A stretch of DNA of 64,000 bases, taken from positions 1 to 64,000 of IMG/VR virus record IMGVR_UViG_3300013126_000029; one strand, 5' to 3'. The DNA comes from a virus. The notes under the pieces are model-generated. The model had not been told where the DNA came from and ran no database searches. It was given only the letters and a program-made list of their open reading frames with translations. Positions 57,989-64,000 of the stretch are shown here, piece after piece. The translations under genes and the position numbers were made by a program. Position 1 is the first letter of the stretch, and each line of letters starts with the position of its first letter.

Positions 57989-60873
57989 GCGACTCTCCTC
58001 AAGATGTTTCCGTCCGGGCCGGGCTCGACGCGGATCAGGTGGGGCAGGCAATCGGCCACGTCGGGGATGTGGGTCACCAGGAGAACGAGCGCGAACTGGC
58101 GCTGGAGCGCGGCGACGACTTCCTTCATGGCCGCGATCCCGGTGGGGTCGAGGGCGCCGAAACCGCCCTCGTCGATGATCACGCACTCGATGGGCACGCC
58201 CTCGCGGTCGGCGAGGAGCCTGGCGAGACCCATGCGCAGGGCCAGGTTGGCGCGGAATTGCTCGCCCCCGCTGTAGTCCTCGTAGGGGCGGCGGCCGGCG
58301 TTGTCCTCGATGAGCACGTCCAGGGTCTCCCTGACCCCGTCGGTGGTCCTGTTGGCGCGCTGCGTCTCCAGGGTCAAGCGCATGCCCCGGCTCGACACCT
58401 GGGCCAACACGCGATTGGCCTCGGCCTCGATGATGGGGATCGCCCGCTCGATGAGCACGATGGCGGCCAGGTGTAGGGCCTCGCCGGTCTGCTGCCAGAG
58501 ACGCGCCTCGGCGAGCTTCATCTCGATCTGGGACCGGCGGGCCTTCGTCGCCTCGTGGGTCTCCTCGGCGCGCTTCGCCACGGCCGCGGCCGTGGCGTGG
58601 CCGCGCTCGGCCGTGTTGGCCTCGCCCCGCGCCGTCGTCAGGTTCATCCCGGTCGTGGCCTGGTCCGCCTGAGCTTCGGCCATCTTGCGCGAGATCTCCG
58701 GGTCCGGGACGCACGCCGCGTGATCGGCCTCGGCCTGCGCAAGGTTGCGCTGGGTGGCGAGCTTGCGGGCGACGGCGGGCCCGTGCTGGTCTTTGGCGGC
58801 CTCGACCGCGCCGCGGCGGGCGGCGACCGCTCGGGCCTCGTGCAGCTCGGCCCGGACGGCGTCGAGGGCGTTCTGGAGCCCGGCCAGATCCTCGACCGGA
58901 ATGGTGGCCAACTCGTCTTTGATCTGCCCCCCGATCTTCTCGATACTGGCCATCTCGGCGGCCTCGGCGCGGGCGCGCTCGGCGGCGGCCCGCTTCATGG
59001 GCACGCTGTCGGCTACCCGGCGCACCTCGGCGGCCTGCGTCTCGGCCTGGCGCACAACCTCCTCCGCGGCGCGCACCTTGCGCTCTGCTCGGTCCACGTC
59101 TTCCTGGTAGGTGCGGCGCAGGTTCTCGCGCAGGTTCCGCGCGCTCTGCGCGGCGTCCTGCGCATCCTGGCGAGCCTGCTTGACGGCGGCCCCGTACTCG
59201 TTGCGCGTGCTCTGCGCGGCCTCGGCCTGGATGGTGGCCTGCTGGCGGGCGGCCTCGGCGGCTTCGGCGGCGGCCTGTTGGGTCTCCAGCGTGGCGCGCG
59301 CATGCACAAGCTCTGCGGCGGCGCCGCGGGCGTCGGCGAGCAACGGGCAGGTGCCGGCAAGGTCGCATTCTGCGGTCGGCCGCGGGTTGCCGCAGTCGTC
59401 GCCCACCACGTTCGTGTCGAGGGTGTGATCCGTCCAACGCTCGGCCTTCGTGCAGGGCACCTCGGCGAGGAGGGCCGTGCGTTTCTTCAACCGGGCGATC
59501 TCGGCCTCGGTCGCGGCCACCTCGCCCGCGGCGCGGCGCGCGGCGGTCTTGGCGTTCTCGTTGGCCTCGATGGCCTGGGTGAGCGCGACTCCGGCGGCGT
59601 CCGCCTCTTCCTCGGCGGTCCGCACCGCGCGCTCGAAGCGGTCGGCCTCGGCGCGAGCGGCGGCCACGTCGGGGTGGGCGTCGATCTGGGTCAGGGCGCG
59701 GGTCAACCCGTCGCGCTCGGCCCGCTCCTCGGCCAGCTCGGCGGCGCGGTCTTTGGTGGCCTGCACATGACCGTCCAGGGTGGCGGCCCTGGCCTCGGCC
59801 TCGGCCAGCCCGGCGGCCTGGTTCTGGGCCTCGTCGTGGCGCCGCTTGGCGGCCTTCCACGCCTCGCCCAACTCCACCCGGCGGGCCTCCAGGGCGCGGC
59901 GGCGCTCGACGTTGGCGCCGGCCTGGCTGACCTGGGCGGCGGCCTTGGCCTCGCGCTTCTCGATGCCTGGGATCTGCTGCTCGGCCTCCTCGACCTTGGC
60001 CCACTCAGCGGCGGTCTCTGCGAGCGCGGCAATCTCGACCTCGACGGCGGCGAGCTGCTGGCGGTAGCGGGTCACCTCGTCGGCCAGCTCGCCGCGCTTC
60101 TTCACCAGGCGGTGCTGATCGTCCTGGGTTACCCGCAACTCGACCACGCGGGCTCGGGCGGCCTCGTGCAGGCGCTCGCAGTCGGCCACGGCGGCCTGGG
60201 CTGTCTGGCATGTGCGCTCGGCTTTCTCGACCTCCTCGCGGGCATGGGCCAGCGCGGCGGCGGAGTCCACGCGGCCGTCCAGCTCGCGGCGCATTGCCTC
60301 GGCCTCGGTCTCCAGCGTGCCGGCCTTCGCGCGGGCCTGCCCCTGGAGAATGCGGTACTCGTCGAGGCGAAGGATCTGGCGCAGCACCTCGCGCCGCTCC
60401 TCGGGCTTGGCTACGCAGAAGCGCGCCGAGTCGTTCTGGAGCATGAAGGGCCCGTTGATCAGCGTGTCGAAGGTGATCCCCATCGCCCGGTCGATGATGG
60501 CCTGGCTGTCGCCCTCGCCACCGTCCATGTTTTTGCCGGTCTGCGGGGCCCAGACGCCGCCCTCGTCGCGCCAGACGTCGAGCGTGGACTTGCCCCGCCC
60601 CTTCGTCGTGCGGGTGCGCTTGACCTTCCAGCGGGTGTCGGCGGCCTGGAAGGTGACGGTGGCCTCGGCCGTGTCGGCCCCAAGGCGCACGACGCCGTCG
60701 GCGCGGCGCCCGCTGCGGCTCTCGCCGTACAGGCACCACAAAATCGCCTCGATCAGGCTGCTCTTGCCCGAACCGTTCTCGCCCGCCACGACGGCGCCGC
60801 GGACGTGCTCGAAGTCGAGATCGGCGGTGCCGATGGCGCGGTAGTTCTTGGCCTGGACGTTCAGGAGTTTCAT
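57985..60873 (-). CDS. SbcC/Rad50-like ATPase
   Basis: This 962-residue protein starts at the ATG at 60873 (ATGA). It begins MKLLNVQAKNYRAI and has Walker A GENGSGKS (31-38). At the C-terminal end it shows the SGGEQ signature (near 863), Walker B CVIIDEGG, the D-loop 'ALDP' and the H-loop 'VTHI'. Two long coiled coils flank a central Cys-bearing hook (about 480-530) with Cys residues spread as C...C...C...C rather than a compact CxxC. It would pair with the SbcD-like nuclease encoded 450 bases upstream to process DNA ends during phage replication or to remove hairpins. Confidence 0.85.
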   Translation of the reverse strand: MKLLNVQAKNYRAIGTADLDFEHVRGAVVAGENGSGKSSLIEAILWCLYGESRSGRRADGVVRLGADTAEATVTFQAADTRWKVKRTRTTKGRGKSTLDVWRDEGGVWAPQTGKNMDGGEGDSQAIIDRAMGITFDTLINGPFMLQNDSARFCVAKPEERREVLRQILRLDEYRILQGQARAKAGTLETEAEAMRRELDGRVDSAAALAHAREEVEKAERTCQTAQAAVADCERLHEAARARVVELRVTQDDQHRLVKKRGELADEVTRYRQQLAAVEVEIAALAETAAEWAKVEEAEQQIPGIEKREAKAAAQVSQAGANVERRRALEARRVELGEAWKAAKRRHDEAQNQAAGLAEAEARAATLDGHVQATKDRAAELAEERAERDGLTRALTQIDAHPDVAAARAEADRFERAVRTAEEEADAAGVALTQAIEANENAKTAARRAAGEVAATEAEIARLKKRTALLAEVPCTKAERWTDHTLDTNVVGDDCGNPRPTAECDLAGTCPLLADARGAAAELVHARATLETQQAAAEAAEAARQQATIQAEAAQSTRNEYGAAVKQARQDAQDAAQSARNLRENLRRTYQEDVDRAERKVRAAEEVVRQAETQAAEVRRVADSVPMKRAAAERARAEAAEMASIEKIGGQIKDELATIPVEDLAGLQNALDAVRAELHEARAVAARRGAVEAAKDQHGPAVARKLATQRNLAQAEADHAACVPDPEISRKMAEAQADQATTGMNLTTARGEANTAERGHATAAAVAKRAEETHEATKARRSQIEMKLAEARLWQQTGEALHLAAIVLIERAIPIIEAEANRVLAQVSSRGMRLTLETQRANRTTDGVRETLDVLIEDNAGRRPYEDYSGGEQFRANLALRMGLARLLADREGVPIECVIIDEGGFGALDPTGIAAMKEVVAALQRQFALVLLVTHIPDVADCLPHLIRVEPGPDGNILRRVA

Positions 60874-61322
60874 CGGGTGGTCTCCGGGGCGCGGGCGCAT
60901 GGCCAGTGAGGGGTCCAGATCGTCTCGGGCGGACCATCGGGCTGATCCTCCCAGGTCCACGCGAGGCCGGAAGCGAGCATGTAGGCGTTCAGCGTGGCGA
61001 TCTCGCTGTGCTCGCGGTCCACCTGGGCGGCGTATCGCCCCGGCCGGTCAGGTCCATTTGGCACTGGCTCCATGCGTTGAAACTCGGCCACCGTGATCGG
61101 CCTGAACAGGTGCTCGGCGTACTCCTGGGAGGTCTTCGACGAATTCAGTGGGTGGTCGTCGCTCCACTCGCCGATGTCACGTTCCTCGATGCGCGACACC
61201 TCGGGGGCCATGCAGTGGTTGGGGTAGTGGTTGTTTTCCAGGACCGACCGAATTTCGGCAGGCCCGATCTCGTCGAGGTCGAGGATCGTCAGGGTGACCC
61301 GGTAAACCTTCTTCGTGCTCAT
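60870..61322 (-). CDS. Hypothetical protein between sbcD- and sbcC-like genes
   Basis: This 150-residue protein starts at the ATG at 61322 (ATGA with the SbcD-like stop) and ends in an ATGA overlap with the SbcC-like gene. The N-terminal half has a beta-alpha pattern: 'VYRVTLTILDLDEIGPAEI', 'ENNHYPNHC', 'ISRIEERDIGEWSDDHPLN'-type sequence seen in other phage hypothetical proteins. It is probably a small accessory of the nuclease operon. No catalytic motif is visible. Confidence 0.55.
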   Translation of the reverse strand: MSTKKVYRVTLTILDLDEIGPAEIRSVLENNHYPNHCMAPEVSRIEERDIGEWSDDHPLNSSKTSQEYAEHLFRPITVAEFQRMEPVPNGPDRPGRYAAQVDREHSEIATLNAYMLASGLAWTWEDQPDGPPETIWTPHWPCARAPETTR

Positions 61323-62623
61323 CGGCCACCTCGCAGTTCGGCCACGCGGGCCAGGATGGAGTCGGTGTTCTGGGCCAGATCGGGGCGGCTCTGGCACGCC
61401 GCGCGCACCGCTCCCTCCATCCCCAGGATCTCGTGGGTGCTCTCGACGCGGGCTCGGCTCTCGCGCACGACGGCGCAGTCGGCGCGGATGATCCACCCGG
61501 CGGTCTTGAGCTGGCGCACGCGGGTCGCGATGCGCTCGAAGACCTCGGGCGAGACGTCGCCCACCACGCGGTAGATGGTCTCTCCGCACAGATCGGCGAA
61601 GCTCGCCTGCTCGGCCTCGGGGTCGAACTTCGCGTCGAAGTCCTCCGCGGTGAGCGTGCGGAACTTGCGGGCGCCGGGGTACTCGATGAAGCGGTGCGCG
61701 GCGGGCCCGCCGTCTCCGGGCAGGTCGAACAGGGTGACGCCCTTGGGCTCGCCCTCCTCGCCGAAGTCGTGCGCGTCGGGGCTGCCCACGTAGCCGTGCA
61801 TCGTCTCGGGCCACCCGCTGACGCCCTGGCGCTGGTGGAGGTGGCCCCAGGCCACCAGGTCGAAGGCGTCGAAACCGTCGCTGCCGATCTGGAGGTCGGA
61901 GATCGGCACGGTCTGGTGAGGGCGATAGGAGGCCCCGCGCAACGTGCCGTGCCCCAGGAGGAGCGCCGCCGCTCCTTGCTGGCGGACCTGGCCGGCCACG
62001 ACGCGGTGGCGGGTGAGCACCTGCTGCAACGCCTGGCTGACCGCGGCGTTGACCGCGTCGGCGCCGCCCTCGACCTGCTCGGCCAAGTAGCTGCGCGAGG
62101 GGTAGGGCACCGGGAAGATCACGATGCTACCCGGCTCGCCGGCTGCGTTGAGGTCGAGGGCGCTGAAGTGGCTGACGCCGGCCGCGGAAGCCCAGACGTC
62201 ACAGAGCACCGGGGCCGGTGTGTCGGCCACGTAGAGGCGCCCCGGCCGGCGGTTGCGCAGGGGGGCGAGCGCGTGAGCCTCCTCGCCGTGCGGGCGGTCG
62301 TGGTTGCCCAGGAGGAGCACCACGGGGGCCACCGTGCACCAGTCGTCGATGGCCTCGGCGGCCACGCGCTCGGCGGCGGGCGACGGCCTGGGCCGCTCGT
62401 AGAGGTCTCCAGCGTGCACGATGAGATCGGCCTCGGTGGCGCGCGCCACCTCGCCGACCCAACGCATCATGCGGCGGGCCTGGGCGAGCACCAGGGGCTC
62501 GCCGCTCTCGGAATCGACGGGGCTCAACCCCGCCAGGCTCATTCGGTCGTCAACGTGGGTGTCGGCGACCGCCAGGATGCGCAAGGGGCGCGTGACTGCC
62601 CCGGCGCGGAACGTGGTCTGCAT
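61319..62623 (-). CDS. SbcD/Mre11-like nuclease
   Basis: This 434-residue protein has the calcineurin-like phosphoesterase motifs in order: DTH (21-23), 'HAGDLY' (near 70), GNHD (near 110), 'LLGHGTL' and GHLH (near 250-255), and a C-terminal capping part. These are the metal-binding residues of Mre11/SbcD nucleases. With the downstream SbcC-like protein it would form an ATP-dependent end-processing nuclease. The ATG at 62623 is the natural start. Confidence 0.85.
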   Translation of the reverse strand: MQTTFRAGAVTRPLRILAVADTHVDDRMSLAGLSPVDSESGEPLVLAQARRMMRWVGEVARATEADLIVHAGDLYERPRPSPAAERVAAEAIDDWCTVAPVVLLLGNHDRPHGEEAHALAPLRNRRPGRLYVADTPAPVLCDVWASAAGVSHFSALDLNAAGEPGSIVIFPVPYPSRSYLAEQVEGGADAVNAAVSQALQQVLTRHRVVAGQVRQQGAAALLLGHGTLRGASYRPHQTVPISDLQIGSDGFDAFDLVAWGHLHQRQGVSGWPETMHGYVGSPDAHDFGEEGEPKGVTLFDLPGDGGPAAHRFIEYPGARKFRTLTAEDFDAKFDPEAEQASFADLCGETIYRVVGDVSPEVFERIATRVRQLKTAGWIIRADCAVVRESRARVESTHEILGMEGAVRAACQSRPDLAQNTDSILARVAELRGGR

Positions 62624-62654
62624 GTGGTCCTCTGGTCCTCGAAGGTGTCGGTGT

Positions 62655-63833
62655 TCAGCGCAGGAAGTCGGGCTTGTCGTCGGTCGCGACGTCTGGGAGC
62701 GCGGCGAGCTTGTCGCGCACGGCGAGCCGGCGATGCGACGGCTGCTTGCGAATCCACGCCTCGCTGATCTGGTCCTGCCCTTCGCCGAGTTTGCCCTTGA
62801 CCTCGGCGAGCATGATCAGCGCGGACGCCTGGCCGGCGTCGTCCAGATCCTCGAAGCGTGGCGCGGGCGGCCCGGCCGGCGGCAACTCTCCGGGATTTTC
62901 GGACGGTTGACCCGCGGGGCGCTCGTCGTCGTGCTCGTTCTCCAGGGCGTCGGCCATCGCGGCGACCTCATCGGCGGTGAGGCGTCGGGCCCCGCTCTCG
63001 GGCGGCGGCGGGAGCTGCGCCGGCCCTCGCAGGTCGATGTGGTTCTGGGCTAGCGCCCGGCGCCCAAAGAGCTGCGCGACGTCCATCCCGGCCTCATGCG
63101 CGGTGAGCATCAGGGCGACCTCGCGGTTCAGCTCCGGGTCGCCAAACTCGCCGGTGAACACGGGCTTGAGCGCCACGAACGGCTTGCGCAGTTCGTCGTC
63201 GTTCATCGTCGCCTTGACGCCCAGCAGGGCGCGGATCACGCGATTCTTGGCCTTGCTCTCGGCCATGGCGGCGATGTGCTCGGCGGCCTGCTCGACCGCC
63301 TTCTTCAGCTCGGCTTCCACTGTGCCGGTCGGCTTGCGCTCGGCCTCGGCCTTGCGCACCCGCGTCTCGGCCTGGCGGCGCATGTTCTCGCGGGTGGGAG
63401 AGGTCGGGCGCAGGTCGATCTCCTTCTCGCGGGACTCCAGCCTGGCGGTGCCGTCGGCGTCCTTGACGGCGCCGGTGGCGCGGTAGCGGGCGTACAGCGG
63501 ATCGCTGCCGTCGTCGAGGCGCCCGCTCTGCGCCGGAATCCAGGTCACGCCGGCCGCGGCGGCCAGGCGCAGGAGCGCCGACCCTTTGAGGGCGCGCTCC
63601 CGGCTGCCGGGGGGCGTGTAGGTGTCCTGCGACGGGTCGATGTTGACCGCGGCCACGTTGACGCTGAAACCGGGTCGCAACGTGCCGAGCGCGCCCATCG
63701 GCGTGATGAGGTTCACGTTGCGAGCGACGCTGTCCAGCATCTCGCGCAGCGCGTCCACGTCGCGGTGAGTGCCGACGGGTACGAGCGCGGTGACCGTCGT
63801 CGGTTTGCTCTGGGGTGGGGTGTTGGTTCTCAT
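62655..63833 (-). CDS. Hypothetical DNA-metabolism protein
   Basis: This 392-residue protein has a good ribosome site (GAGAGG). The N-terminal half has a pattern I associate with phage proteins near recombination genes: 'ALKGSALLRLAAAAGVTWIP' then 'YRATGAVKDADGT' and 'KEIDLRPTS', followed by helical, Glu/Ala-rich sequence. It could be an annealing or replication-associated protein. I cannot assign RecT or another family with confidence. Its location upstream of the nuclease pair fits DNA metabolism. Confidence 0.5.
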   Translation of the reverse strand: MRTNTPPQSKPTTVTALVPVGTHRDVDALREMLDSVARNVNLITPMGALGTLRPGFSVNVAAVNIDPSQDTYTPPGSRERALKGSALLRLAAAAGVTWIPAQSGRLDDGSDPLYARYRATGAVKDADGTARLESREKEIDLRPTSPTRENMRRQAETRVRKAEAERKPTGTVEAELKKAVEQAAEHIAAMAESKAKNRVIRALLGVKATMNDDELRKPFVALKPVFTGEFGDPELNREVALMLTAHEAGMDVAQLFGRRALAQNHIDLRGPAQLPPPPESGARRLTADEVAAMADALENEHDDERPAGQPSENPGELPPAGPPAPRFEDLDDAGQASALIMLAEVKGKLGEGQDQISEAWIRKQPSHRRLAVRDKLAALPDVATDDKPDFLR

Positions 63834-63851
63834 GGTCCTCTCGGTCGGTGG

Positions 63852-64000
63852 TCAGGTCGTCGGCTGGTGCGCGGCCATCACGGGGTTGTACTTGGCCGTC
63901 CAGATCGCCTCCTCGGAGAACCAGAACGTGACGGCCTCGTCGCGGGGGATGTCGAGCATGTCGCTCGCCTCGAAAAGGGCCTGGGTCTGCCCCAGGCCGT
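63852..64000 (-). CDS. C-terminal end of an upstream gene (partial)
   Basis: The last 48 residues of a protein that begins beyond the right edge. The visible part reads GLGQTQALFEASDMLDIPRD, then 'EAVTFWFSEEAIWTAKYNP'. The TGA is at 63854-63852, 18 bases before the ATG of the next gene. No family is recognised from the fragment. Confidence 0.5.
   Translation of the reverse strand, partial: GLGQTQALFEASDMLDIPRDEAVTFWFSEEAIWTAKYNPVMAAHQPTT

Noticed and set aside
1-64000. Evidence for a temperate prophage (integrase, repressor, attachment sites) or host genes
   Set aside because: None seen; all recognisable genes are phage structural, lysis or DNA-processing genes. This does not exclude such genes outside the window.
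1-64000. tRNA, rRNA or riboswitch
   Set aside because: No cloverleaf-like sequence or known RNA motif was noticed, and intergenic gaps are nearly all shorter than 85 bases; a covariance-model search would be needed to be sure.

Overview
This window is one continuous piece of a tailed-phage genome with a contractile tail (myovirus type). It contains a sheath and tube, a tape measure, a portal, an SPP1-gp7/Mu-gpF-like head morphogenesis protein, a terminase, a prohead protease, a scaffold and a major capsid protein. There is also a lysis cassette and an SbcCD-type nuclease. The DNA is very GC-rich, so long open frames on the opposite strand are artefacts of base composition. Shine-Dalgarno sites are canonical (AGGAG/GGAGG). 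The sequence does not identify the host, and I see no integrase, repressor, tRNA, CRISPR array or insertion sequence.

Layout. From 54156 down to 1, everything is on the minus strand. In transcription order this arm holds: small and large terminase subunits (54156-51617), a small structural protein, portal and head morphogenesis protein (51055-47944), 27 kb of giant internal-protein genes (47947-21217), three small genes, prohead protease, scaffold and major capsid protein (20335-16893), decoration/neck/connector genes (16840-8035), sheath, tube, tail-assembly chaperone, two tape-measure paralogues and a baseplate-type protein that runs off the left edge. Adjacent genes very often overlap as ATGA, GTGA or TGATG, which suggests translational coupling along the arm. 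From 54225 to 56521 a divergent plus-strand cassette encodes an amidase endolysin, membrane proteins including a LydA-like holin, and a tiny membrane peptide. From 56502 to 64000 the minus strand carries small zinc-binding proteins, SbcC- and SbcD-like proteins and a partial gene at the right edge.

The most interesting part is 21-48 kb. Four giant proteins (1225, 2634, 1831 and 2644 residues) and one 329-residue protein look like phage 'polyvalent' proteins: head-packaged, injected multi-enzyme proteins related to the P1 Dar antirestriction system. Domains I recognise are an N6-adenine methyltransferase plus SNF2-type helicase (DarB-like), a second SNF2-type helicase with a ParB/sulfiredoxin-like domain between its motifs, an inorganic-pyrophosphatase-like domain, a PAPS-reductase-like ATP-pyrophosphatase, a TGT/DpdA-like TIM barrel, an XF1762/Mom-like acyltransferase, an ART-like domain and a RelA/SpoT-like domain. 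These proteins share a repeated linker (SHGG-x-LH... RTD-x-RGRT...RWV, or the variant GPIAN-x-PGL...SHRW).

They also share a short motif, E-G-x-K-A, with the N-terminus of the major capsid protein, the scaffold, the prohead protease itself and the portal C-terminus. In the 1831-residue protein this motif falls exactly between the five enzymatic domains. My main hypothesis is that E-G-x-K-A is the prohead-protease site, and that this phage packages its anti-defence enzymes as polyproteins that are cut into single enzymes during capsid maturation. All domain names were recognised by eye without database searches.
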